From the NCBI RefSeq assembly GCF_023065955.2, contig NW_026623067.1:54444444-54508443 (forward strand): a stretch of DNA of 64,000 nt, read 5' to 3'. The stretch comes from Ursus arctos (Eukaryota; Chordata; Mammalia; Carnivora; Ursidae). The translations under genes and the position numbers were made by a program. This document shows, one piece after another, positions 44,456 to 55,752 of this stretch. The notes beneath the pieces are model-generated. The model was not told where the DNA came from. It searched no databases and was given only the letters and a program-made list of their open reading frames with translations. Positions within the stretch are counted from its first letter, which is position 1. Each line of letters begins with the position of its first letter.

Positions 44456-47400
44456 CTCCTATGCTAGGGTGCATGGAAGCTAAAGGGAACAGCAGCCCAA
44501 GCCATATGTGAGTTGGCCAGTGCCACAGTAAGCATTCTGCCTCCCATGCACCTGCCCTCTGGCCACAGTATGTGTTTAAGAGCTGGTTTGTTGGGAGTCT
44601 AATCAAAATAGAGGCATTTGCCCTGTTGGCTGCTATATCTGGAGGATGACCCTCTTGGAATTCAGGAATACCTTCAAGGTAAAGTCAAGGTAAAGTTTGC
44701 ATATTTTCCAGCAACAAACGCAGTCTTCCTGTGAGGAGCAGGACAGCAAATGGGAGTCAGGAAGAGCTGGCCTAGGACCCAGTAACAGGGGCAGGCTTTG
44801 TGACTCTGCCTCTGGCTGCAGACGAGGCTCAGAGTAAATGCTGCTTCATTTATTTGCTTAGAATGATTACAACACTTAAAAGGAAGGGATTTTAAAGAGA
44901 TGCCTCCATTGCAAGACACCCACTGTATACACTTGGCAGTAAATTTCCAAAGGAATATGTGAATGTTGTTTCCATAAAATCTTGGTCTTCTTTTCATGAT
45001 CCATTTCCCTTTAAAAAATATGTCTATTCAGTAATAGCCAGAAAGTGAAATAAAACCCTGACAATAAAGTCTCTTTTGGTTTTGAATGGGAGAATAAACG
45101 AGCTCTGTAAGTAGCATCCAAAGACCTTGAAATGAATTGGAAAGGGTCAGTTTGGGAGCAGACAGGTCTGCCTTCTTTTCTCACTTTCAGGTGATATGAA
45201 GTACAAAAGAACATTGAAGAACTGGTTCTTAGAGTCCCCAGATTTTTTTTAGAAAATGCTCATTTATTGCCAAACATCTGGTCTGTTGGGTACCAATAAT
45301 GTCATTGTACAACCTACGTGGATATTGGGCAAAAAGCTGGCTAAGCAAATTGGGGGTTCTATTAATTTGACTAGGTGTTTTGATGCTTTCTTTAAGCTTC
45401 TGGAGAGTCAATGAATCCAAATGTCTGATTCAGAAATTAGAATTAATTTACCTTTTAAAAAATTTGGATTTTATGCATTATGTATTTTTCCTTTTCTTCT
45501 TTGAGAACGTGAAGGGAATGGCCAAGCTACTGGCTCCCCCTTTCATACTAAGCCATTTCTGATTACATGAGAGGACTTCTTCCCATCCAGGGGATTCAAC
45601 CTGCATGTGATCTGACTAGCTAGCATGCTGAGCAGCTCTCAGCTTGATGCAGAGAATTGGGCTCCTCATACTCTGAGCACAAGGGCCAATTTATCCAGCT
45701 CCCACTGTTGGCAAAGCAGCAAATTGCTCTTTTGTGGAAGCTGGGGAGGTTACAATTGGCTGTCTGTTTCTTGATGGACACAATAAGGAGGCAGGGTGGC
45801 CTCTTTTCCCCAAGCCTAGGACAAGCATTCAGGAGCCTTGCCTCCTGCCTTCAGCTCTCCCACTAATGGGCCTTGGTCCTATGAGTCATTGAGCCAAACC
45901 CTCTGTGACTCAGCTCCTTTCTTTGCAAATTGAGGGTGGTCAGATTAATTTGGGAGCTGTGAGGCGTGTTTGAAAAGGCCTTTGCAAATGCCAGCTCGTG
46001 TAGAATGATTGGCTATCTGGTCTTTGGTTTAGGAACTGACACACAGGTTGGGGAATTTCCCTTTCTTGGATGGAGGTCTTTGGTTTTCCATGCAGAAGGA
46101 TAGGCTGGCCTGGTGTGGAATTCCCCTGAACCCCATGGTAGGGACTCTACCCTTGGCATTCAGAGCCCACAAGCCCTACCATGTTCCTGAGTCTCTTCTT
46201 ACTCCTTCTGTTTCATATAAAAACTCATTTATTCTAAGTGTGAAAGAATTTGAGCACGCGGCTTACGTAGAAGGAAGTGCAGAAAGTCAAATATCACATG
46301 GAATAAATGCATAGCTTTGAAAATAATTGAGGAAATGAAAATGCAAACAACTCGAGTTAGCAGAAACAACTGCTAACCCCTAGTAGGCTAGGAGACACAC
46401 ATGCACACATCAATTGCTTTGTTAGTTGCTCTCTCTTACTCTAGTCTTTCTAGGCAGTGATCTGCCATGATATAATAGTTACACATTTACTTTGAGTAGT
46501 ATACCCCCCCCAAAAAGAAAGAATGATTTATTAAAAAAATGTCCTTGGCAGTGAAGTATTCAATAAGTATATGCAAAAGAGAGCAGTTACCCAAGTGATC
46601 ATTAGAGTAATGTAACCCTGGTTCCTCATCATTGTGAAATACTTTATGTTGGTGAGGTGACTATTCAGCCACTATTCTGACAAGCCATTGACCCTGGTAG
46701 CAGGTTGTCATCTTAATAAGGTGTATCATAACAGAAAGGATAAAAATTACTATTAAATACAGTTATTGAAATGTTAATATTTAAGTTCATGCAAACACAT
46801 GATATATGTGACAATATTTATTGAAAACTACTTCGTAAACAAGGATTATAACTGTGTAGAAAGACAAGTATATGTATGACTCTCCAAAATGAAGTCAGAG
46901 TGATGAACAATGATGTGGATTTGTTTCAATATTTATTATAAAGCAGGAAGTTTTATGATGACTTTGGTAATGACAAAGCAAACAAAACAAGATCCTACGA
47001 CTTTCCAATGTGTGTCTGCAGGATGGAGAGACAGATTTTTACTTCTCTTTTTTTCCTAGCACCGGACACATAGTAAGTGCTCAGTGTGCACCAGCTGGAA
47101 GTTGTTGAATGAAATCCAGTTATGTTGGGAGTAGGCTTTCTGCTGATGAGTCTGTGCCAAGTTTCTTGATCAGCTAATATGTAGCCATTCCCCTCCTTGC
47201 CTCCCTCACTTGATAGTTTTATCCAGGTTACATTCATATGTATCCAGAGGGTTCTTCAGAAAGGAATTCAATTCCAGGAATTAAAAACAACATGTCAGGA
47301 AAGGAAAAGAGACTGGATGGTTTTGGTTAGAAAGTCCCTTATTTGCCATTCAAATTATACAGTGAAGAGAGCTGAGTAAATGTCTTCTAGTAGGCCTTGT

Positions 47401-49220
47401 CCTGGCTGAGAAGTAATGAGGAGGAACATGTCTCCGTGTCATGGTCTGCCTTGTGATGGTCTGTTGTGACTCAAAGGGAAGTGGAGAGCCATGCAATAGT
47501 CTAACTCAGACTTCTGAATGAGCATGATTTTCTCATAACCTCATGTAATAAGCTGAGATTTTCTCTGAGAAAAATAGAAGCAGTCCTTTTATAGCAGGAA
47601 ATAAGGTGGCTCTTGAGACTAGAAGATTTTGTCTCTTCTAGTCTCAAAGATGACTGCAGTCTTGGGGTTGGAGGGGAGCATGTTTCTGAACACAGTGTGG
47701 TTAAGGATTGAAGCTCCTTCTATCCCAGCTACGATGGCACTGTGGTAGAGGTGTGATATTTTCTTAGAGATGATGTGAGTGTGTGCGTGTGCTTGCCTGT
47801 GTACTGAAAGTACATTGTGACACACTGCAGTAGCACTGGGGCTGTGGCTACAATGAAGTAGAGTAAATAGAGCTGCAGGTAACATATATGGAGAGAGATT
47901 TCCTCCACTTACTGGGAACCTGAGATGTTTCACTTTCATCAGCAGAGGTGGAATCTTAGCCCAGATTTACTGGAAAATAGCCTGAGGGAAAAGCTTCTGT
48001 GCCTCCCTGTGCTTATGGGGAGGTACCATTCCAGGGAAGCAAGAGTGAAGAGATAAAAAGATGTGAGGCAGGGAGGGAGGGAGAGAAAAATACAAGGGGT
48101 TGTGTTACACAGCAGACCACAGCTCTGATCACCAAGCACAGGTGACTTCTTCATCACATGGGATGTCTTCAAAGCGGCCTTATGAAGAGGCATCTCAGAA
48201 CTGCTCACCCCCCTCGCACTTCTGGGTTGTGTGCCTGGTCACGCTAGGAAACAGCTGGAGCAGCCAGTGCGAGGGTCCGTCCTGGCCACTTTTGGCGTGG
48301 TGGTGACAGTAGCATCTTGAGCCATCAGTGAGGCTCTGTGGTGAGGAACCGATGGACAAGACACGTGTCGAAGACCCAAGGCCTGAGCAGCATAAACAGT
48401 CCAGTACTGGTGGGTACACATTTAGATCACTGCAGCTCGAGACCTTTATTCTGCATCACGGTGTCGGGATGGCCACTGTCAGTGGGGTGAAGGCCATGCT
48501 AACAGCAGTGCACTGTTCTAGCAGTTACAGTGATTGTGCTGAGCTGCTCTTTCAACACCACCAAGAAATGGTCCCAGCAATGGCAGCAGCGGACAAGTCG
48601 GCTATTTTGTGGAGGATGCTCAAATTGATTTCGTGTTTTTCTTTCTACAAGGTGATCACCAGGCCTAATTCCTTGCTGGGTAAGCATTCTTAGAATCTTG
48701 GACTTTTCAGAGGTAGAGAAGACAGTCACTTATTCTTGATAAGGAAACTTGAAGTCATTTAATTAGAATATTTAAAGATAAGTGACCTAGTTTTTATATC
48801 CCAACACAATGAAAAGGGACCTATCCAAGATTAGTAATCATACACTGAACTTGATCCCATTCCTATATATGAAGAATTGCCTTGTCAAAGTAAAAAGAGG
48901 GAATGTAGAAGGTGGAAGAATAAAGGAAAGGGGACTTACTATTGTAACTTGGTAGTGATTTTGTTTATGTTACTCCAGATGTGATGGCACAAATGAGTTA
49001 TAAATTGTGAGGGCTCAGCACATGTATTGAGACCTATGTATTCTAAGAATTCAGGTTTTAGCTGCACGTGGAATATACCTGAGTCAGGAGCGTTGAGATC
49101 CACCCCCTTCCCATCTGGAATGTCTTAGTTCACATGTGCCATGCTATTTTCAGACAAAATATCATATGATGTGAATGACAATTTTATTTTCTCAATCACA
49201 AATAAGTATTTACTGAGTAC
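44456..49220. other. No gene; single-copy sequence with small repeat remnants
   Basis: 4.8 kb. An L2 3'-end-like stretch lies at 47050-47115 (ACACATAGTAAGTGCTCAGT; GTTGTTGAATGAAAT). A weak MIR patch lies near 45870-46000. A perfect hairpin at 47613-47647 is listed separately. A 121-codon plus frame (48328-48693) with shadows on the other strand shows no domain. Confidence 0.6.
47613..47647. repeat. Perfect 14-bp inverted repeat (stem-loop)
   Basis: TTGAGACTAGAAGA (47613-47626), the 7-nt spacer TTTTGTC, then TCTTCTAGTCTCAA (47634-47647), an exact reverse complement. The flanking bases do not pair. It lies outside any repeat I recognise. There is no T-run or gene context to suggest a terminator or an RNA gene. 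Confidence 0.95.
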
Positions 49221-49234
49221 TAAATTGAGTTTTT

Positions 49235-49422
49235 AAGATTTTATTTATTTATTTAACACAGATAGAGATAGCCAGTGAGAGAGGGAACACAAGCAGGGGG
49301 AATGGGAGAGGAAGAAGCAGGCTCGTAGCGGAGGAGCCTGATGTGGGGCTCGATCCCATAACGCCGGGATCACGCCCTGAGCCGAAGGCAGACGCTCAAC
49401 TGCTGTGCCACCCAGGCGCCCC
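49235..49422 (-). mobile_element. Young ursid-type SINE
   Basis: The reverse head ends at 49422 (GGGGCGCCTGGGTGGCACAG in sense). The target duplication TAAATTGAGTTTT[T/A]A lies at 49221-49235 and 49423-49437. Confidence 0.97.
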
Positions 49423-49437
49423 TAAATTGAGTTTTAA

Positions 49438-51118
49438 ATGGTCTTTGGTTTAGGCCCAACTAGGGATTTTGTGTTGATGTTACATGTTTTTAAATTTGAG
49501 GTTAGATTCAGTCAATGAACTTTACATTCAGAGAGTCTGGCATTTCTCCCAAGAGCATAATCAGTTAAATATAGGATAGGAAAATTAAATTCTTATGGGT
49601 CAGACACTTTCCATCTTGAAGACTAAGTTTGCTTTTTAGGCTTACAAGGCCACCAGATCATCTCATTTGTTTAAGTGGCCTAGTCATCTTGGTGAATTTA
49701 TAGCTGTAGCTACTTGAGAAAGTAATATAGCATTAGGCCACAAAATGAATAATTGATTTAAAATGCATATCGATTAGGACCCAGTCAATGAAGAATAAGA
49801 AAATTTATGTTTGTGTGTGTGTAGAAGGAGTAGCACATTATTTGGAGATGGAACAATAGATGTCTGGGTTTTGTTTGCTTTCCTGTTTTTCTCTGCCTTC
49901 CCAAGATCGGTACCTATTTGCTGTAGTATCCTATGGCATTTACCACATCCTGCTTCATATTCGAGCTGTTCATTTAATATCACTCACTTTCTCACCTAGG
50001 TTTTAAGCTCCAAGAAGTCTGTGATTCTATCCTAATTTCTGTTGTAGCCCTCATATGCTTTTGAATTTAATAATTTGTGTGTTTTGATTGTATAGGAACT
50101 GAAATTCCTAGTAAATTATCCAGAATTAGCTGAGGGTATGTTTAAATCACCACAGAACTCTCAGCTTTTTAAAAGTATTCTAACACCTTGCCTTGAATCA
50201 CATCATGACGAAGATTCTTATAAATTATCTCCAAGCAGGTGAATGCTTTTGAACGTCATGTGTGGGCAGTCACCTGTGGGACAGGCATTGACTTATGACT
50301 TCTTAGTATTACTGAAGATACATTCCAAGGTTGCCTCATTACAGAGACCATTGATGATGTCTGCTAATGTCCTAGATCTTTGAGGAAACCGTAACCACCT
50401 GCATACCTGCTTCCTCTGAGCAGACGTCTTTATTTCCTTGGAAATGCTGGTTCTTATGCTACCTTGAAAACTAGGCTAAGCCTAGGTAACTGACCGGGAG
50501 GATTCAGAAGTGCTTCTTGAAAGAAAAACAGGATATCCAGATTTCTAGTGAGCTAAGTTTTAGGTTGAGAAGTACTACTGTTCTTTTGGTCCTGCATATT
50601 GAACAACAGTGTTTTTGTGGTAGCCTCCTGGTAACTTAATGCCTCTGACCTTCTGAAGCCATGCCAAGAGACAAAGCTTAACAGAGAGACAGTACTCTGG
50701 AAATCAGACTGAAGACTTTTAAAGCAGTTTTTACATATTCTGAGCAGTCATCTTTGGTTCTATTTATTCCTTGTTTCTTTGAGCCATGAGCCCCCAGATA
50801 CTCAGCTGGGCCTAAAGGTGGTAGTAGACAAGGTCGGACTGGACACCCTCCTCTCAGCCCATTGGAGTCTTGAATGTACAGGAAGTGGGAAGCTGTATGA
50901 TCACCAACATACCCAGCCTCTAGGAGGTGGTGGTGTAGGGGTATGTGTGACCACATGGTACTGCTATTCTTCTTTGAATTTTGAACCCCCCACACCCTTT
51001 TGAAAGATAGCCCAGTGAGTTCAAGCTGCCTAATACACTTCCCTGACCCTCTCCAGGGTTTTGAGAAAAGTGTCCCAGGGAAAATTGTGTACTTCCACTA
51101 TGCCCAATTGAAGAAAAG
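49438..51118. other. No gene
   Basis: A weak L2 3'-like patch lies near 49990-50060. A 105-codon minus frame (50678-50995) has no domain. Confidence 0.55.
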
Positions 51119-51135
51119 AAAAATGTACCTTCCAG

Positions 51136-51296
51136 GGGTGTCTGGCTCAATCAGTTAAGCGTCCAATCCTTGATTTCGGCTCAGGTCATGATCTTGGAGT
51201 CATGAGGTCGAGCCCTGAGTCAGGCTCCATGCTGGGCCTGGAGCTTGCTTAAGATTCTCTCTTTCCCTCTCCCTCTGCCTGGTACCCCCCTCAAAA
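51136..51296 (+). mobile_element. Carnivore SINE, older subfamily
   Basis: The head is GGGTGTCTGGCTCAATCAGT and the body is TCAGGTCATGATCTTGGAGT, ending in a short A-run. The target duplication AAAATG[T/C]ACCTTCCAG flanks it at about 51120-51135 and 51297-51312. Confidence 0.94.
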
Positions 51297-51312
51297 AAAA
51301 TGCACCTTCCAG

Positions 51313-52639
51313 CCATGTCAGCAGGGTGAGCGCTCACAACAGCAGCCTTTGCAGGGTCTTATTTGGCACTCTCCTTTAGTGGAATCTGCCCCTGCAGGTG
51401 GGCTTCTAATGTGTGCAGGCTCCATTCCTCCTTCCCTGTCATGAATATGCATGAATTTTCCTATAATTAGGTCACAAAACAGATGCTATTAATCATTATC
51501 ATTAGCAGGGGAAATGATATATGGTACAATATAACCACAGGTACTAAGGTTTTATCCGCACTTGGAGCTTCTTGCTTTCATTTACGAAGAGACTGTAAAG
51601 AAAGGCCTAGTATAAAGCTGAAATACCTGCTTTCTGTTTAAAACAGGGCACTCTCAGGAGTAGATGTTATCTGGCACGGGAGGACTTGCTTTCTTGTGCC
51701 AATGATGATTAAACAACAGCAACTAGAAAACAGCCCTGGTACCCAGTGCCCGCTGCCATTTCTCATTGTCAGAATGTCTTCACTTGCCCAGGGGTGTATT
51801 TTTTCCTTGTTGCTATTGGTTTAATTATGTCAGTGCCATCCTATGGGAGAGAACTAATTAACCTTCTGTCAGGAAATCAACTCTCCTATATTGTATGTGA
51901 CATTAATGGCTCTGTGTGTTTTAGGGCAATTTTTAAAGGTGCTTTTCTGTTATGTTGTTACTGTTGACACCTTGAGAGGAAACCATTTTCTAGCAAATAC
52001 AGATGTATGCAACTCTCCGAGGCTGATGTGAGTATTGTATTGCTCTTAATAAGTATAAATAAAATGATGGTAAAGAGAGGATAGTTTAGTGAACTAGAAA
52101 CAATTTCTCACAGGAGCGTTTACTACCTGAAGTAAGCAGAAAGGAGATACGGAAGTGAGGAGGGAGAGAGAGGGCAAGAGAAGGAGCAGGAAGCTCACAT
52201 TCCCCGGCTGCCTGCCACAGCTTAGGTACTTCGGAGCTCCACCACCCTGCAAAGTGGGATTTATTCTTCTCATTGCAGACATGGGAGAAGTCGAGGTGCT
52301 GAGAGGTGTAGAAGTAAAACACAGAGCCAGTGGTCACACTGAGACTGGCATGAGTTCCAAGCCTGGGCTTTTTGTAGAGAAACAAATAACAGCCATGTGG
52401 TGCTTGATACCTTCCCAGGCACTCTTCCATCTGCAGTATCCTTCATTGTCCCCAGCTGTCCAGTATGTGGATTACCTTCTCGTAGCAGATGTTTAGGTCT
52501 TTATGCGATGAACTGTTTTAACTTTATTCCTGAATCCATTTTAAATCACAAGTGTCGTATTTTTCTGTCTTCCCTCAGTCCCATTTTGGCTGCCATCTTA
52601 TATCTTACATATTCATGGTACTTGTCTTAACTCCTTTCT
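51313..52639. other. No gene; possible conserved noncoding stretch
   Basis: The AT-rich segment near 51465-51530 (AATTAGGTCACAAAACAGAT; TTAATCATTATCATTAGCAG) has homeodomain-type TAAT/ATTA cores. It looks like the sort of sequence found in conserved enhancers, but I cannot test conservation. A 114-codon minus and a 113-codon plus frame overlap at 52086-52496 without domains. Confidence 0.5.
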
Positions 52640-52990
52640 GAAAGAGCATAAGGCATAAATAAATAAGAATGATTTTCACAGTAACCAAGTATGATAAACG
52701 TAATCATTCCTTTTATATTAGAGAAGTCACTTGCCTAGTCCCACACCTTTTTTCTAAAATTTTTATTTTATAATTTAAATTAATTAACATATAATGTATT
52801 ATTTGTTTTAGGGGTACGGGTCTGTGATTATATCCAGTGCTCATTACAACACATACCCTCCCCAATGTCCATCACCCAGATACCCCATTCCTCTACCCCT
52901 TGTTTCATATGATTAAGAGTCTCTTATCATTTGTCACACCTTTTAAGTAGAGGAATTGGGCCCTGAACCTAGTTCTTTTGGTCCTATGTT
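52640..52990 (-). mobile_element. MIR fragment split by an L1 tail
   Basis: Reverse MIR-like sequence on both sides (GAGAAGTCACTTGCCTAGTC to 52741; then GAGGAATTGGGCCCTGAACC from about 52952) is interrupted by an L1 3' end. Confidence 0.5.
52752..52934 (-). mobile_element. 5'-truncated L1 3' UTR insertion, reverse
   Basis: Antisense carnivore L1 3' UTR: TTAATTAACATATAATGTAT, TTGTTTTAGGGGTACGGGTC, CCCTCCCCAATGTCCATCAC, GATTAAGAGTCTCTTATCAT. The target duplication CACACCTTTT lies at 52742-52751 and 52935-52944. This 3' UTR differs from the young type at 23.4 and 60.0 kb, so it is another subfamily. Confidence 0.85.
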
Positions 52991-53463
52991 TGTTTCACCA
53001 CACAACATGACTGATTTTTAAAATTACTAATAATGGAAGACAAAGCACTAGAATCAAGGACATATTGAATACATAGCTTATGCTGAGGGGTAGAAGAATA
53101 ATACACTCTTTGAGGAAAGAGAAGACGAACCAGAAGGAACATTTTCACCTATGTGATAACCCAAAAGCTAAGTTGGATTTAGAATATTATTAGAATGTTT
53201 CTGTAGAGCCAAATATATTAAATTTTGTAACCTGTTTTTGTTGTTTGAATCTATTAATTCACACAAGTAGACGAATAGTTTACAGACCTGAGCTGGTGAC
53301 CGAGATCTTATTTCTTTACTGGACTCTTCAGTGAGAGTGACTCCATCTCCATTGGAACCCTTACTAAATATTTTCCTGGGATTTTCTAAATAGAAGGTGC
53401 TGTATATAATTTGAATGCACAGTGTCTTCTCTGTTGAGGGTAAAAAATAATAGTAGACTTATA
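52991..53463. other. No gene; left flank of the full-length L1
   Basis: Single-copy flank. The L1 target site is at about 53445-53463. Confidence 0.6.
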
Positions 53464-54547
53464 GGAGGGGGAAAAAGGTAGCAGAGGAGTAGGGCTCACT
53501 TTTTCCAGCTGGTCCCCTGAATTGAGCTGGATATCTACCAGATCATCCTGAACACCCACAAAATCAGCCCGAAGTATAGGCAGATACATCTGGATTTCTA
53601 CAAATGAACATCTCCAGCACTGAGTTTTGAGGTACGAAGCGGGGAGCCGTGAATCTGCGCACAGATATCGGAAGATAAACGGAAGGAGGAGGGAGCCGCC
53701 GCACTTGGGCGCTGGTAAGCAGTAGCCACCTGCACTGGGGAGTGGGCCAAACTCACGGACTGGCAGCCGCAAGAAAGCAGACTGAGACCGTGGTGAGCCT
53801 GGGAACGTGTGCGTGACCAGACTGAAAACTGGAGCTCCGGAGCGCTCACTAGAACTGGACTGAATCTGGGAGCTTGGGAGTACGCATGCGACCAGACTGA
53901 AAATAGGAGCTCTGGAGTGCACACTCAAACTACAGTGAAACCAGGAGCTCAGGAGTGCGCAAGCAACCAGATGGAAAACCGGCACTCAAGAGCACACACG
54001 AACCACACTGAAACAGGGAGCTCAGGAGCATGCGTGGGAACCGGGGGTGGCTGGCGGTGTTAGAAGCACAAAGGACTGAGATGTACCGGCCCTGGAAGCG
54101 AGGGCTGGGAGAGTGGCTGTGGGGCTCACATCCCGGGACACAGCGGGGGTTTTCAGCAGCACCGACGGAAACAGTTAAAATGGCCAGGAGAGCTCAGTGG
54201 AGAACGGACTGCAATCTCTCTGTTCTGAGACAGAGGCTAGGATACGGCCACTGCTGCTCTCACTCTCAGAAGAGGCACAGAAAACCGCCAGGGAAAGCTG
54301 CCAGAGAACAAAAGCCCAGAAATACCGGTTCACATTGTGCCCATCCCCATCCCCCCTTGCAGGGGACAGGGCGACTATACCCAAACAGGGTTGCCTGAGT
54401 ATCAGCGCGGCAGACCCCTCGCCCAGAAGGCAGGCTGAAAAATCAAGAAGCCCACATCCCTAAGGTCCCTATAAAACAAGTGCACACTGCCTGGGACCTG
54501 CTCAGTAATTTGGGCTCTGGGCATCCCCGCAACCTCTCCTCATCAGA
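53464..54547 (+). promoter_or_regulatory. L1 5' UTR (presumed internal promoter)
   Basis: GC-richer, CpG-containing leader of the L1, about 1.08 kb from the 5' terminus to the ORF1 start. By analogy with other mammalian L1s it should hold an internal RNA polymerase II promoter. No core promoter motif is evident. It contains the tandem array at 53777-54045. The inherited reading frames over it are discussed as findings. Confidence 0.7.
53777..54045 (+). repeat. ~37-bp tandem array in the L1 5' UTR with 75-bp dimer period
   Basis: About seven degenerate copies of an ACCAGACTGAAA..GGGAGCTC..GGAGTGCGCA-like unit. The ACTGAAA anchor falls at 53781, 53821, 53859, 53896, 53934, 53971 and 54007, giving spacings of 40, 38, 37, 38, 37 and 36. 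Alternate units resemble each other more than neighbours do, giving a 75-bp higher-order period. As 75 is divisible by 3, translated frames on both strands repeat every 25 residues. Confidence 0.88.
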
Positions 54548-55094
54548 ATGATGACGAGGAGAAATCCCCCCAAGCAAAGAAAAGATAATGAGTTTGTGGT
54601 CTCTGCCACAGAACTGATGGATATGGATATAACCAAATTGTCAGAAATGGAGTTCAGAGTAACAATGGTCAAGATGATGTGTAAGCTTGAAAAAAACATT
54701 AATGAAAATATTAACGAGCATATAGAATCTCTAAGGGTGGAAATGAGAGTGAATCTGGCAGAAATTAAAAATGCTATGAATCGAATGCAGTCTAAACTAG
54801 ATGCTCTGACGGCCAGGGTAAATGAGGCAGAAGAACGAATTAATGAATTGGAGGATGGGATGGTAGAAGAGAAAGTTAAAACAGAAACTTGGCTCAAAAA
54901 GTCCAATCTCGGGGCACCTGGATGGCACAGCGGTTAAGCGTCTGCCTTCGGCTCAGGGCGTGATCCCGGCGTTGTGGGATCGAGCCCCACATCAGGCTCC
55001 TCCGCTATGAGCCTGCTTCTTTCTCTCCCACTCCCCCTGCTTGTGTTCCCTCTCTCACTGGCTGTCTCTATCTCTGTCAAATAAATGAATAAAA

Positions 55095-55145
<51 letters not shown>

Positions 55146-55624
55146 AATCTCAAGAATGTAGATTATGGGAGCTTACTGACTCAATGAAATGTTCCAGTGT
55201 CAGAATCATCAAGATCCCCGAGGGGGTGGAGAAAGAGAGAGGTCTAGAAGAGATATTTGAACAAATTGTAGCTGAGAACTTGCCTAATGTGGCAAAGGAA
55301 ACAAGCATTCCTGTCCAAGAGGCAGGGGGGACCCCTCCCAAGGTCAGTGAGAACAGACCTGTACCACATCACATCATAGTACAATTTGCGAATATTATAT
55401 CCAAGGATACAGTATTGAAAGCGGCCAGGGGGAAGAAAATCCTTAGGTACAGAGGGAGGAATATCAGAAAAACGTCAGACCTCTCTACAGAGACCTGGCA
55501 GGCCAGGAAGGGTTGGCAGGGTATTTTCAAAGCTCTAAATGAGAAGAACATGCAGCCAAGGATCCTTTATCCAGCAAGGCTGTCATTCAGAATTGAGGGA
55601 GAAACAAGGACCTTCCAAGACTGA
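54548..55624 (+). pseudogene. L1 ORF1 pseudogene, split by a SINE
   Basis: ORF1p is the RNA-binding chaperone that packages L1 RNA into cytoplasmic particles. From the start (M-M-T-R-R) the N-terminal part is a basic leader followed by a heptad-rich coiled coil (about residues 30-105; LEKNINENINEHIESL and later ARVNEAEERINELED), which drives trimerisation. A SINE interrupts it after WLKKSNL (54910). Beyond it the RRM begins with VRIIKIPEGVEKERG, and the C-terminal domain follows (KKILRYRGR; LSTETWQARKGW; PRILYPARLSFRI), ending at the TGA at 55622-55624. The bases just after the SINE (about 55152-55163) also carry a 2-nt length difference that puts the two halves in different frames even without the SINE. 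Confidence 0.93.
54911..55136 (+). mobile_element. Young SINE in ORF1 with a 42-nt pure poly(A)
   Basis: The head is GGGGCACCTGGATGGCACAG, and the body (GGCTCAGGGCGTGATCCCGG) is about 189 bp to 55099. An uninterrupted A run follows to 55141. The 15-bp target duplication AAAAAGTCCAATCTC is perfect at 54896-54910 and 55137-55151. A perfect duplication together with a long homogeneous A tail marks it as one of the youngest insertions here. Confidence 0.97.
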
Positions 55625-55752
55625 AAGAATATGTGACCACCAAGCCAGCCCTACAAGAGATATTAAGGCGGTTTCTATAAAAGTAAAAAGCCCCCAAGAG
55701 TGATACAGAACAGAAATTGACAATCTATAGAAACAAAGACTTCACAGGAAAC

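Noticed and set aside
48328..48729. 121-codon plus frame with minus-strand shadows, considered as an exon or processed pseudogene
   Set aside because: No protein family recognised, no poly(A) or TSD typical of a processed copy, no clear splice sites.
54030..54463. Plus-strand frames of 122 and 88 codons upstream of L1 ORF1
   Set aside because: They lie in the L1 5' UTR with no known protein in that position. Kept only as part of the 5' UTR description.
54911..54990. tRNA-like sequences at SINE heads, considered as tRNA genes
   Set aside because: They are the tRNA-derived heads of SINEs, lack an intact cloverleaf and are followed by a SINE body and poly(A).
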